DNA of 64,000 bases from Sporosarcina sp. PTS2304 (GCF_003351785.1 NZ_CP031230.1:1426001-1490000); one strand, 5' to 3'. Positions 7,908 to 16,077 are shown, counted from the stretch's first letter. The notes: generated by a model not told the origin, from the letters alone. Program-made: numbers and translations.

Positions 7908-9842
7908 CTATTGAATCACTAATTTACCTTGTTCATTTATTTGCGCTGTCATTTTATGAGTAATTGTGAAAAATTCATGACGCTGTTCACCGATTTGAAT
8001 ACTAGTTCCCGGATGCACTGTATCGATTTTGATAATTCCTTCGGTCGTTTGTATTTTAGTTTTTACTCCCGCAGAAGATCCTGCTTCATCCATAGTAATA
8101 TTTCTGCTCGCTATAATTTCTCCTCCCCGGCAAACTCCTTTAATCACAATGTCATTAAGCGCTGTAATCGAGCAGTTATAGACACCTTTTGACCGGATAT
8201 GGATATTTCCATTACTGTACAGGATACTGTTAAGTGCAAATGATGCCTGTAATATAGATTCAGGACGTGCTTCTTCTCTATATACTTCCAATAATAACTC
8301 TGCTTCTTTAATAAGTTTGCGCAAATAAAGAATATTTGTTTGTTTCTCTCCAAGCGGCTCTACAAACAAACTGTACAATTGATCGGACAACTTAATCCAT
8401 TCTTCCTCTAATCTTCTCGAATGGTTTTTCACTACTTGAATAAATTGCTTGATCAATTGCATAAAATCACTGTACTTTTGCTCTAACAATAATCTGATAG
8501 CTTGTTTTAGTAAGAAAGGAGGGACTTGCTCAGGTAGTTCTTTGCGTAAAGTAAAAATTTGGACTAAAGCAGATTCGATGTTGATTAAGTAGGCTAGAAT
8601 TCCTTCCAAATCCTTTACTAATATTGCAATAATTTTTTCTTGAATTCCTACTGTTACAGTGGAAGAAAATATGCTTCCTTTAATAACTACTGATTTTGTT
8701 CCCCGTATAGAGGCTTTCGTACAATTCTTCATGATTTCAATATTTCCAGATGCGGCAACGAACATGGATGAATGTACACTACCGCCAATCCAAATATCGC
8801 CTTCAAAATGAATATTTCCACATTCTAAATCTACGTCAGCATTATGGCGGTATTCTGGATGTACATCTACTTTCACTAATTTTCCCCGCCATTCAATCAT
8901 TGGTCTGCCATCAATTTTGGCATATAGTTTATTTTGAAAACAATTTACTCTCGCACTCGGCCGTAAAATTATTTCTTTTGGCGGCTTTACCGGTCGATCA
9001 TCACCGAAGAGAGTAATACCTTTTTCCCCTTTAACCGGTGGAATGTACGTAGCGATTAACTGCCCTGCTTTGACTGTTGGAATTGGACTATGTTCTCGAA
9101 AATCAACACGCATATGTTCATCGACTGCTTGTTTCTTATTGTATGCTATCAAATCAATCGTTGCATCTTGACTAGGAATCGCATGTTTTCCTCTAGCGAC
9201 TACAAATTCATTTGCGTCTACTGTATCTGTAGCCTGCTGGATGGTCTCCATGCATAAGCCATACGTAATACTCATATCTAACAATTCTTTCACGATATCT
9301 TCAGTAGTTAACTCGTTTATCATTTGTATTTTCTCTGTTACTTGTATGATCAATAGTTCTTGCCATGTTGTTTCTAGTAGATTACGTATGATATTTTTGC
9401 CAGGAGTAATGATAGCTGTAGCAGTCATATGCTCCTTATCTATGCGTATAGTAAATGTTGCTGGAAGGTTTTCTGTTATCGGGTGACATTCGATTTGATC
9501 TGTAGGTAGAATAATAGTACGCTCTCTTATTCGCTCACCATTTACCCATAACTCTACATGCGGTGACGGTTGAAGCATTGGATAGGACTGTTCTTCAAAA
9601 CTGACTTCGAGTTGCCCGTCACGTATTCGCGCTACTGACGATAATTTACTCTCTCGTTCATCGTTTTTACTCACTTGTGTTACAGTTACTTCAGCCAACA
9701 CTTTTTTTAAACCGAATCTCGTTTGAGAAGCTTGGCGGTCAATCCGGACATGCACATCATCTATTGACAGATTTAGTATAGTCAGCGCATGTTCAATGGC
9801 TTGTTCCACTGTTTCTCCCTTAACAGTAATAGATTTGGTCAT
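7908..9842 (-). CDS. FapA/DUF342-family protein with Jag-like N-terminal domain
   Basis: Length is 644 aa. Residues 1-55 resemble the Jag_N domain of Jag/KhpB proteins (an ITVKGETVEQAIE-like opening, then an RFGLKKVLAEV stretch). The central and C-terminal part fits the FapA (DUF342) family: a DRPVK region around residue 280 and a right-handed beta-helix-like stretch with repeated glycines and hydrophobics, interrupted by a helical insert of about 100 residues (about 430-530). The molecular role of this family is poorly known; FapA has been linked to flagellar assembly and polar growth in other bacteria, but no flagellar gene is near. The start has a GGAGGTGG site. It stands alone as a transcription unit, with no clear terminator behind it. 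Confidence 0.7.
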   Translation of the reverse strand: MTKSITVKGETVEQAIEHALTILNLSIDDVHVRIDRQASQTRFGLKKVLAEVTVTQVSKNDERESKLSSVARIRDGQLEVSFEEQSYPMLQPSPHVELWVNGERIRERTIILPTDQIECHPITENLPATFTIRIDKEHMTATAIITPGKNIIRNLLETTWQELLIIQVTEKIQMINELTTEDIVKELLDMSITYGLCMETIQQATDTVDANEFVVARGKHAIPSQDATIDLIAYNKKQAVDEHMRVDFREHSPIPTVKAGQLIATYIPPVKGEKGITLFGDDRPVKPPKEIILRPSARVNCFQNKLYAKIDGRPMIEWRGKLVKVDVHPEYRHNADVDLECGNIHFEGDIWIGGSVHSSMFVAASGNIEIMKNCTKASIRGTKSVVIKGSIFSSTVTVGIQEKIIAILVKDLEGILAYLINIESALVQIFTLRKELPEQVPPFLLKQAIRLLLEQKYSDFMQLIKQFIQVVKNHSRRLEEEWIKLSDQLYSLFVEPLGEKQTNILYLRKLIKEAELLLEVYREEARPESILQASFALNSILYSNGNIHIRSKGVYNCSITALNDIVIKGVCRGGEIIASRNITMDEAGSSAGVKTKIQTTEGIIKIDTVHPGTSIQIGEQRHEFFTITHKMTAQINEQGKLVIQ

Positions 9843-10010
9843 ATTTCCACCTCCATCTATAGTTCTTTATCTTCACATCCAGTATATCATATAGTCATTC
9901 TTTTTAACTATTTTTTCAGATAACTATCGTATTCTTTTTTAAGTAAAAATACCCTAATTTCAATATATCTCAGTTTTGGTATACTATTTCATAGAAAGAG
10001 GTGTGATGGA

Positions 10011-10826
10011 TTGGATATAAAAGATCCTCTGCAAGAAGAACTAGATGATGAAGAGCTACAAGAATTAGTGCTCGAAGCGCAACGAGAGGCACTAGAAAAA
10101 GCAGCCGCAGAAAAAAACGTCCGTCGTACTTACCGCCCTTTCCCCAAATGGATATTTTGGATTATGACGATGACATTAGCTATCAGTACATTTTCTGTTC
10201 TATTTCAAATATATTCAATTCCAGCTATTGAGTTTTTAAAGACTTCATCAGAACTCTCTAAAAATCCTCAAATTGCTGAATATAAAAAAGCCGTTGTTAT
10301 CGTGGCTACAGAAGATAGTAAAGGTACCGGTTACTCTATAAGCGAAGATGGCACAATATTGACAAATTATCATGTAGTAGAAGAAAATAATTCCGTTCTA
10401 GTTTCATTTCCAAAAGGAGAAAGGTTTCCAGCTACGGTGATTGAAACATTTCCTTCTATCGATATGGCGGTTATACAAGTACAAGGACAAAATTTACCTT
10501 ACTTGAAACTAGCAGATAAAACGGAGTTCTACGATTCAGAACCGATTTATCTCATCGGAAATCCATTAAGCTTTTCTGGAATCGCGAACGAAGGGAATAC
10601 ACTGGACTATATTCAGTTACCTGGTTGGAAAGATACAGTAGTGATGATTAAAGCGCCTGTCTATCGGGGAAATAGTGGTAGCCCCGTCATCAATGAAAAT
10701 GGAGAAGTTATCGGTACAATTTTCGCTACACTTGAAGAAGATACATATGGTAAAGTCGGACTTTTCATCCCCATTGACCATTATTATGAAGCTATGAAGA
10801 AAACACAAATAAAAAAAGATCGGTAA
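10011..10826 (+). CDS. Membrane-anchored trypsin-like serine protease, no PDZ domain
   Basis: Length is 271 aa. An acidic, Glu-rich cytoplasmic N-terminus (1-40) precedes one membrane helix (about 47-68), so the protease domain should lie outside. The catalytic triad is visible: His121 in TNYHVVEE, Asp151 in SIDMAV and Ser222 in RGNSGSP. The fold resembles HtrA-type proteases, but the chain ends where a PDZ domain would begin. Translation must start at TTG (10011), since the nearest upstream ATG runs into a stop; AGAGGTG lies about 8 nt before it. It is divergent from the FapA-like gene. Substrate unknown; a quality-control or envelope-stress role is inference. Confidence 0.8.
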   Translation: MDIKDPLQEELDDEELQELVLEAQREALEKAAAEKNVRRTYRPFPKWIFWIMTMTLAISTFSVLFQIYSIPAIEFLKTSSELSKNPQIAEYKKAVVIVATEDSKGTGYSISEDGTILTNYHVVEENNSVLVSFPKGERFPATVIETFPSIDMAVIQVQGQNLPYLKLADKTEFYDSEPIYLIGNPLSFSGIANEGNTLDYIQLPGWKDTVVMIKAPVYRGNSGSPVINENGEVIGTIFATLEEDTYGKVGLFIPIDHYYEAMKKTQIKKDR

Positions 10827-10854
10827 GGGTAACTACCCTGTACCGATCTTTTTT
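10811..10854 (+). terminator. Bidirectional terminator, protease / yflT-like gene
   Basis: Nested hairpin, AAAAAGATCGGT ... ACCGATCTTTTT, with an inner AAGGGT/ACCCT stem. It lies between convergent genes and overlaps the protease stop codon. Confidence 0.85.
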
Positions 10855-10857
10855 ATT

Positions 10858-11175
10858 TCATCGCTTAGCAACAAGCATTAATCTTCCTTTATCTAACTCA
10901 CTTTCGCCTTCTTCTGCTTCTGCCTCAGAAAGTCCAACTGCTTGCATTTCCGCACGAATCGTATCTCCACGTGAAGTGAACATATTTTTCATTTTTTCGA
11001 GGAAGCCCATTTCACTCATTCCCACCTGCTCGGAATCTAACGCGTCTGCAATTTTATCCTCACGATCCTGACTATGTGCGAAAATATAAATATCATCATG
11101 TGTGTAGCCTTGTGCTACCAATTCTTCAATCTTCTTTTTAGCTTGTACTGCATTTTCCAAGAAAAACTTTTCCAT
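10858..11175 (-). CDS. General stress protein, YflT family
   Basis: Small cytoplasmic protein (105 aa) of the heat-induced stress protein YflT family (general stress protein 17M). It has the typical opening with a hydrophobic 'ENAVQAKKKIEELVAQGY' block followed by DDIYIFAHS and a glutamate-rich C-terminus. Biochemical function is unknown. The ATG at 11175 has GGAGGT at correct spacing. The longer frame starts with a TTG inside that site and is rejected. A sigma-B-type promoter immediately upstream fits membership in the general stress regulon. Confidence 0.85.
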   Translation of the reverse strand: MEKFFLENAVQAKKKIEELVAQGYTHDDIYIFAHSQDREDKIADALDSEQVGMSEMGFLEKMKNMFTSRGDTIRAEMQAVGLSEAEAEEGESELDKGRLMLVAKR

Positions 11176-11218
11176 TTGTATTACCTCCAAAGTTGTTGTT
11201 TTCTCGTTCTACTCAACT

Positions 11219-11244
11219 ATACCTACTTGTGGTGCTGATTAAAC
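11219..11244 (-). promoter_or_regulatory. Sigma-B-type promoter of the yflT-like gene
   Basis: Minus strand: GTTTAA (-35), 14-nt spacer, AGGTAT (-10). This is very close to the B. subtilis sigma-B consensus (GTTTAA, N12-15, GGGWAW). It lies about 45 nt before the start codon. Confidence 0.7.
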
Positions 11245-11488
11245 ATACACTACTGATTTTGAATCTTTTTTCCTATTGCTAATTTCTAAACTCATTCGAA
11301 GTATCTGATGTTTTTTAAGCCTTTATTCATTTAATTGATTGTACTTAGCCTATTCAACATCCAAATAATGGACTTTTTTAGAAACGATATGCTCTTGACC
11401 AGTATTTGTAGAAATTAGTATTCCTCGCCCGTTTATTTATATCGCCTAACTCCCTTGTAAATTGATAAATTATATATAATATACTTAA

Positions 11489-11515
11489 TTGACAGGCATG
11501 CAATTATGCTATACT
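11489..11515 (+). promoter_or_regulatory. Sigma-A-like promoter of the CMD-family gene
   Basis: A perfect TTGACA at 11489 and TATACT at 11510 are separated by a short 15-nt spacer. TGC precedes the -10 (an extended -10). The rest of the 11176-11553 gap shows only the sigma-B promoter on the other strand. Confidence 0.6.
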
Positions 11516-11553
11516 TTATTGGCAGAATAATAAAAATTCTAGGAGGATTATAC

Positions 11554-11934
11554 ATGTCTACGGAAAGAATTGAAGCTGGTTTAACTAAAATTAGAGAATA
11601 TGTTAGCGAAGAAGAAGCGAATCGTATGATGACAGCAGACGCCTTAAAAGAACTAGCACCTGATTTACGGAAATACATAGTAGAATTTGCATATGGGGAA
11701 ATCTATTCAAGACCAGGGCTAGATAGTAAACAACGACAATTAGTAACTCTTTCTTCACTTGTCACTCAAGGGGCAACTACACAAATTCAAACACATGTGA
11801 ACCGTGCACTTACTGTAGGGTTGACGAAAACTGAAATTATCGAAAGCATCATGCAATTAATTCCTTACGTCGGCTTCCCGCGCGTCCAAAGTGCGTTAAC
11901 AGCAGCTAAAGAGATTTTATTAAAAAACGAGTAA
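11554..11934 (+). CDS. Carboxymuconolactone decarboxylase (CMD) family protein
   Basis: A 126-aa all-helical protein of the AhpD-like fold. The block from RPGLDSKQRQLVTL through the TQIQTHVNRAL helix to a PYVGFPR motif is typical of the gamma-CMD branch. It lacks the CxxC pair of AhpD alkylhydroperoxide reductases, so it is unlikely to be a peroxidase. The ATG at 11554 follows a strong AGGAGG; the longer frame back to 11506 would start inside the -10 box. It is monocistronic, with a terminator at 11995. The substrate cannot be inferred. Confidence 0.8.
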   Translation: MSTERIEAGLTKIREYVSEEEANRMMTADALKELAPDLRKYIVEFAYGEIYSRPGLDSKQRQLVTLSSLVTQGATTQIQTHVNRALTVGLTKTEIIESIMQLIPYVGFPRVQSALTAAKEILLKNE

Positions 11935-11994
11935 GGAAACTAATCAGTACGCTCGACTTAATGAATTGTTAATTTTCTGAAAAGCATGCAAGTA

Positions 11995-12035
11995 AAAACG
12001 CATGAAGGATAATTCACTTCCCCTTCATGCGTTTT
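11995..12035 (+). terminator. Bidirectional terminator, CMD gene / baeRF gene
   Basis: A 14-bp perfect stem (AAAACGCATGAAGG) with a 13-nt loop between convergent genes, followed by T-rich sequence on both strands. Confidence 0.85.
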
Positions 12036-12060
12036 ATATATTCTACATCTGCTTGTTAGC

Positions 12061-13209
12061 TTACCATCTAAAAATTGCTGCTACTCCTGATTCAACCGGC
12101 ATACGCTCTTTCGGTAAAACTACTACTTCACCGCCTGTTTTAAATGTAATTTCTGCCAGATCATCCATCACGTCATCCACAGCTTCATCTTCCAAATGAT
12201 TCGTCTGAATAGTTCCTGTGTCTACATCGATTTTGCCAGGATATAATCGTCCATCTTCTAGAATCAGACGGCTAATTCGATCTTCGCTTGCTGCTTGCGC
12301 AATCTCTTTAATGTCTTCCGAACCTTGCCCACTTGCTTTCGCATTCTCGAAATTCTCAACTAAGTCCTCTGTCTTTTTAAGATAGTTCGGCTCTACACAT
12401 TGCCATGCCATCTCTCTCAATTGTTCCAAACTCAGCGCTTCAAAATCTGATTTAATTCCCTGTTCGCGCAATAGTGGATTATGACTAAGCTCTTTAAATG
12501 GGGTATGATACTCCGTTAACGTTACTAAATATAATGGTAATCCTGTAGGTTTTGAATAGTGTTCTGCGATTGTCCGGTCTACATAGCGGAAGTAACGTTC
12601 AATATCAATATCGATTTCATCTTTTTTACTGCCATGTCCATGCATCATAGCCGTACCTGCAGCACCGCCAGAATCACCTGAACCTAGATATGATTCCGTT
12701 ACTTGATCCCCGATTGCTTCTGCTTTCGTCTTCGCCAATTCTTCAGGAATTTCCACTTCTTCAATTCCATAACGATTACCTTCAAACAACTTGAATTCTT
12801 GGCGATTGACACCTAATAAGTGATAACGATCGGCTGATTGAAATACACGAATGAGCGGCTTAATATGAAAACTATTAGAAACGACAGCTAATTCAATCAC
12901 CGGACGTTGAAGACGATAGACAATGCAACGTTCTTTTGTCGCAAATAAAGCTAAGCCGTCTCCTGCATGTGCCCAAAAAGGTCGTTCTCCCTGTAGCTTC
13001 TCAAGAGGTGTCAGCATTTCTTTTACTTCGTTAGCAGAATAAGACTTTGCCAATTCCTCTTGCACTTTTTGCAATAAATTTTTAAATCGTATTGGATCTT
13101 GTTGATTTTCTGGTCGATACCGGTGGGTCGGTTGATAAATGGAGATACATGTATCCGCTTGCTCCATTAAAAATTCATGTGGAAACTCGTTAACAATCTC
13201 TACGTTCAT
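12061..13209 (-). CDS. Bacterial release-factor-1-like (baeRF family) protein
   Basis: Length is 382 aa. The layout resembles the bacterial homologues of archaeal/eukaryotic release factor 1 (baeRF, probably family 3): an N-terminal alpha/beta domain, a middle domain carrying a Gly- and His-rich loop (about residues 196-218, GSGDSGGAAG then MMHGHGSKKDEID) where aeRF1 would have its GGQ loop, and a C-terminal Pelota/L7Ae-like domain with IARLILEDGR-like features. No GGQ is present. The family is predicted to act on stalled ribosomes or in conflict with ribosome-targeting factors, but experimental data are few. The gene stands alone. A dispersed repeat occupies the region 87 nt upstream and may have displaced or supplied its promoter. 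Confidence 0.6.
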   Translation of the reverse strand: MNVEIVNEFPHEFLMEQADTCISIYQPTHRYRPENQQDPIRFKNLLQKVQEELAKSYSANEVKEMLTPLEKLQGERPFWAHAGDGLALFATKERCIVYRLQRPVIELAVVSNSFHIKPLIRVFQSADRYHLLGVNRQEFKLFEGNRYGIEEVEIPEELAKTKAEAIGDQVTESYLGSGDSGGAAGTAMMHGHGSKKDEIDIDIERYFRYVDRTIAEHYSKPTGLPLYLVTLTEYHTPFKELSHNPLLREQGIKSDFEALSLEQLREMAWQCVEPNYLKKTEDLVENFENAKASGQGSEDIKEIAQAASEDRISRLILEDGRLYPGKIDVDTGTIQTNHLEDEAVDDVMDDLAEITFKTGGEVVVLPKERMPVESGVAAIFRW

Positions 13210-13295
13210 CCTAATCCCTCCAATAATTATTTCCTGTATACTGATGACAGGCTCTATTTTCTTTCTTCCCTATTCAACTAGTACTAAACGTTTTA

Positions 13296-13550
13296 AAGCC
13301 TGTTGATTATCGAAAGAAAGGAATTGGGTTTTGGAAATGAGGCGCTTTCGACAAGTAGTTGTAGAGGTTTTGTACTCGTTAGGATTCTCCCGAGAGGAAC
13401 CGGACAAGTCGCCTCCGAAAAGCGTATCGTCTGGAAGCGCAAGCCGCAATAGACTGCAAATCAGCCTCACTCCATTCAACTGCCATAGTCAAAATCGCTT
13501 TAAATGATTGAATGAGAGAATTATACATAATATGGTGAATCAACAGACTT
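13296..13550 (-). repeat. Dispersed intergenic repeat, family 1, copy A
   Basis: One of three copies (also at 16147 and 40541). In repeat orientation it opens with AAGTCTGTTGATT and closes with TAATCAACAGGCTT, imperfect terminal inverted repeats of about 14 bp. The conserved core contains GCTTGCGCTTCCAGACGATA and a GAGAATCCTAACGAG stretch. The middle is shorter here than in B and C. It carries no gene. The 210-bp open frame on its minus strand recurs only because the repeat recurs. Confidence 0.8.
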
Positions 13551-13583
13551 GAAACGTTTTCTTATTTCTATTTGAAAACTCGT

Positions 13584-13612
13584 TTGACATTTTTACATAG
13601 CTGCTGTATACT
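13584..13612 (+). promoter_or_regulatory. Orphan sigma-A promoter for a putative ncRNA
   Basis: Perfect TTGACA, 17-nt spacer, TATACT. No coding sequence on the plus strand follows for 1.8 kb, so the promoter should drive a non-coding transcript starting near 13619. Confidence 0.75.
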
Positions 13613-13618
13613 AATGAA

Positions 13619-13925
13619 TTGGGATTGATAACTAATCTGACACGAAGAAATGGCGTTCTGCAGATGTTTTTCGGAACACTTATTCATCACTGGCGCGACT
13701 ATAGGGTCGCAAGGACGCAAAAGTAGGTAGGGTTTGCGTTGCTTAAGTAAAACAACCAGTAGAACACGACCGCGGCAAATACGGTACATTCAGATTCTAC
13801 ATGACAAATAAAACCAACACGATTATAGTAAGTTATCAAAAGTAAGGACTATCATTTTGTGACAGTCCTTCCACAATTCTATACAATAAAACGAGCGATC
13901 CTTTTCACAGGGTCGCTCGTTTTAT
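13619..13925 (+). ncRNA. Putative structured non-coding RNA, family not recognised
   Basis: This follows a perfect sigma-A promoter and contains a run of hairpins rather than a credible ORF: GTTC...GAAC (13655-13677), GCGAC/GTCGC (13695-13710), ACGCAAA/TTTGCGT with loop AGTAGGTAGGG (13715-13739), TAGAA/TTCTA enclosing ACCG/CGGT (about 13760-13799), and AAGGACT/AGTCCTT (13844-13870). The transcript could end after the last hairpin or at the strong bidirectional hairpin at 13886-13925. It does not match 6S, SRP, tmRNA, RNase P or T-box signatures. Parts recall c-di-GMP-I riboswitch words (GGACGCAAA, GGTAGGTAG is nearly present), but the order and the GCAAACC element are missing. No downstream gene exists in the same sense, which argues for a trans-acting RNA. 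The call is inference. Confidence 0.5.
13886..13925 (-). terminator. Bidirectional terminator, gamma-lyase gene / putative ncRNA
   Basis: A 13-bp stem (ATAAAACGAGCGA) with a loop around CCTTTTCACAGG. It sits 12 nt after the stop of the minus-strand lyase gene and at the end of the plus-strand putative RNA. Confidence 0.85.
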
Positions 13926-13936
13926 AATTTACCTGC

Positions 13937-15127
13937 TTAAATGATTTGAAAGGCTTGTTCCAAATCAGCAATAATATCATCCATATGTTCTAAACCAACA
14001 GATAATCGCAATAATGAATCGGTAATTCCCATCTTTTCACGCTCTTCTACAGGTACACCGGAATGTGTCATAGAAGCCGGATGCTGGATTAAAGTTTCCG
14101 CATCGCCAAGGCTGACGGCTAATTTTATAAGAGATAATTGATTTAAGAATTTCTGCGCTTCAATCTTCCCCCCTTTAATCGTAAAGGAAATAAGACCCCC
14201 ACCCGTTTTCATCTGTTTCTTCGCGATTGCGAACTGAGGATGCTGTTCATCAAACGGATAAAACACTTCATCTACTTGTGAATGTTTTTTCAAATAGTCA
14301 AATACAATTTTCGCATTTGCTGCGTGACGATCCATGCGGACAGGCAATGTTTTAATGCCACGGAGTAATAACCACGCGTCAAATGGTGAAATCACTCCAC
14401 CAAAATCCTTTTGAACCGTACTGCGTAGTTTCGCCATTTCTTCTTTACTGTTCCCTACCAGCAAACCTGCAATGACATCTCCGTGGCCATTTAAATATTT
14501 TGTCGCACTATGCAAAACAAAATCTGCGCCAAACGTTAAAGGTGTCTGGATATATGGTGAACAAAATGTATTGTCTACAATCACTTTTAAATTATGTCGC
14601 TTAGCTACGGTAACTACAGCTTGCAAATCAACTAACTCCATCGTCGGGTTAATTGGTGTTTCTACATATATACATGTCGTCTCCGGTTTCACTGCTCGTT
14701 CAATTTCTTCTTCAGATCCCATAGAGATTAAATCATGAGTAATCCCGTATTTTTCTTCCATGATTTTTAATAATCCAAATGTGCATCCATAAATTCCTCG
14801 CGAACATACGATATGATCATTCGCCTTTGTCACATGAACAAGCACCGCACTGACCGCTGCCATTCCCGATGCAAATGCCAGTCCCGCCTGCCCTTCTTCC
14901 ATACGAGCAATCCGTTCTTCCAATACACTGACTGTCGGATTCCCTAATCTCGAATAAATATTTCCTGCTTCTTCTCCAGCAAATCGTTTTTCTCCTTGTT
15001 CAGCTGAATCAAATACATACGTTGCGGTTTGATACAGCGGCACTGCAAGACTTCCCTGATGTTCTTTGCTGTCGTAACCTTCATGTATCATTGCTGTTTC
15101 TTTATGCCAGTTGTTATTCTTGTGCAT
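13937..15127 (-). CDS. Methionine gamma-lyase-like PLP enzyme (Cys/Met metabolism family)
   Basis: A 396-aa trans-sulfuration enzyme. PLP-binding residues are visible around SRLGNPTV and the internal lysine in HSATKYLNGHGD. The N-terminal sequence and the block around EEGQAGLAFASGMAA fit methionine gamma-lyase (MdeA), which yields methanethiol, ammonia and 2-oxobutyrate. Cystathionine beta/gamma-lyase or homocysteine-forming activities cannot be excluded. The ATG at 15127 has AAGGAGG; ten more upstream codons are open but lack a site. A cre-like palindrome lies 38 nt upstream, hinting at CcpA control. No S-box is seen in the leader. Confidence 0.8.
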   Translation of the reverse strand: MHKNNNWHKETAMIHEGYDSKEHQGSLAVPLYQTATYVFDSAEQGEKRFAGEEAGNIYSRLGNPTVSVLEERIARMEEGQAGLAFASGMAAVSAVLVHVTKANDHIVCSRGIYGCTFGLLKIMEEKYGITHDLISMGSEEEIERAVKPETTCIYVETPINPTMELVDLQAVVTVAKRHNLKVIVDNTFCSPYIQTPLTFGADFVLHSATKYLNGHGDVIAGLLVGNSKEEMAKLRSTVQKDFGGVISPFDAWLLLRGIKTLPVRMDRHAANAKIVFDYLKKHSQVDEVFYPFDEQHPQFAIAKKQMKTGGGLISFTIKGGKIEAQKFLNQLSLIKLAVSLGDAETLIQHPASMTHSGVPVEEREKMGITDSLLRLSVGLEHMDDIIADLEQAFQII

Positions 15128-15164
15128 GTTGATTCCTCCTTGTTCTATGTTATTCAAATACGCT

Positions 15165-15178
15165 TGAAAGCGCTTTAT
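15165..15178 (-). promoter_or_regulatory. Possible CcpA cre site before the gamma-lyase gene
   Basis: TGAAAGCGCTTTAT has the palindromic AAAGCGCTTT core of a cre box but deviates from the consensus TGNAANCGNWNNCA at the last two positions. It is located between promoter region and start codon, where CcpA binding would repress. Confidence 0.45.
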
Positions 15179-15257
15179 TCTATTCTATTTTAGTGTACCG
15201 TGCTTTTTGTAAAAACAAAAGTGTTGTAACTTCATTTTTTATATATGATGAATACAC

Positions 15258-15286
15258 TTGACCCGCAGTCGATAAATTGGTATGCT
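15258..15286 (+). promoter_or_regulatory. rpsD promoter
   Basis: TTGACC, 17-nt spacer, TATGCT. It lies about 190 nt before the rpsD start, so the mRNA carries a long leader. Confidence 0.7.
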
Positions 15287-15292
15287 AATATT

Positions 15293-15474
15293 TGTGTAAA
15301 ATATTCGCAGCAGTTATGTGTTCTGTTTTGTCCAGTCTATTCCTTTTTTAAAAGGTGCACCACGTAACCCCGAGGCTGCAGGGGCGAAGTTGCAAGATTA
15401 TAGAATGGCAGATGGATTGAACATATCTGGTCTTATTTTACAACAAAATAAAACCAACAGAGGAGGAGTCTCTC
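15293..15474 (+). promoter_or_regulatory. rpsD mRNA leader, likely S4 autoregulatory region
   Basis: About 180 nt of untranslated leader before rpsD contain GC-rich pairing segments (for example around ACCCCGAGGCTGCAGGGG). In B. subtilis S4 binds its own rpsD leader to repress translation. Length and position here fit the same mechanism, but I have not folded the RNA. The leader ends in an AGGAGGAG ribosome site. Confidence 0.55.
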
Positions 15475-16077
15475 ATGGCTCGATATACAGGTCCATCTTG
15501 GAAATTATCACGTCGTTTAGGTATCTCATTAACGGGTACTGGTAAAGAAATCGAAAAGCGTCCATACGCACCAGGACAACACGGTCCAAACCAACGTAAA
15601 AAACTTTCTGAATACGGATTGCAATTACAAGAAAAACAAAAATTACGCTTTATGTACGGCGTAAACGAACGTCAATTCCGCACGCTTTTCAACAAAGCCG
15701 GTAAAATGCAAGGTATTCACGGTGAAAACTTCATGATCTTACTTGAAGCTCGTTTGGATAACGTTGTGTACCGTATGGGTCTTGCACGTACTCGTCGTGC
15801 AGCTCGTCAATTAGTTAACCACGGTCATATTTTAGTTGATGGCAAGCGCGTGGACATTCCTTCATTCGCAGTGAAGCCTGGTTCTGAAATCTCTCTTCGT
15901 GAGAAGTCTCAAAACTTGAACGCTATCGATGAAGCATTAGAAGTAAATAGCTTTGTTCCTGACTTCGTAACGTTTGACAAAGAATCTAAAAAAGGTACTT
16001 TCGTTCGCCTTCCAGAGCGTAGCGAATTAGCTGCTGAGATCAACGAAGCGTTGATCGTAGAATTCTACTCTCGTTAA
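15475..16077 (+). CDS. rpsD: 30S ribosomal protein S4
   Basis: Primary 16S rRNA-binding protein that nucleates assembly of the 30S body. The 200-aa sequence is canonical for bacilli (start [11 protein letters not shown]4 RNA-binding domain from about residue 92, [13 protein letters not shown] then [16 protein letters not shown]). It is monocistronic and placed next to tyrS, as in B. subtilis, with its own promoter, long leader and strong terminator. Confidence 0.98.
   Translation: MARYTGPSWKLSRRLGISLTGTGKEIEKRPYAPGQHGPNQRKKLSEYGLQLQEKQKLRFMYGVNERQFRTLFNKAGKMQGIHGENFMILLEARLDNVVYRMGLARTRRAARQLVNHGHILVDGKRVDIPSFAVKPGSEISLREKSQNLNAIDEALEVNSFVPDFVTFDKESKKGTFVRLPERSELAAEINEALIVEFYSR

Noticed and set aside
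11971..11985. CodY-like motif AATTTTCTGAAAAGC
   Set aside because: It lies between two convergent genes just before their terminator, where it cannot control a promoter; probably chance.
13568..13789. 73-codon open frame on the minus strand
   Set aside because: It has no ribosome site or family resemblance and lies antisense to the hairpin-rich stretch behind a strong plus-strand promoter.
13600..13800. c-di-GMP-I riboswitch
   Set aside because: Only two short words match, in the wrong spacing, and the GCAAACC strand is absent; there is also no downstream gene in sense orientation.
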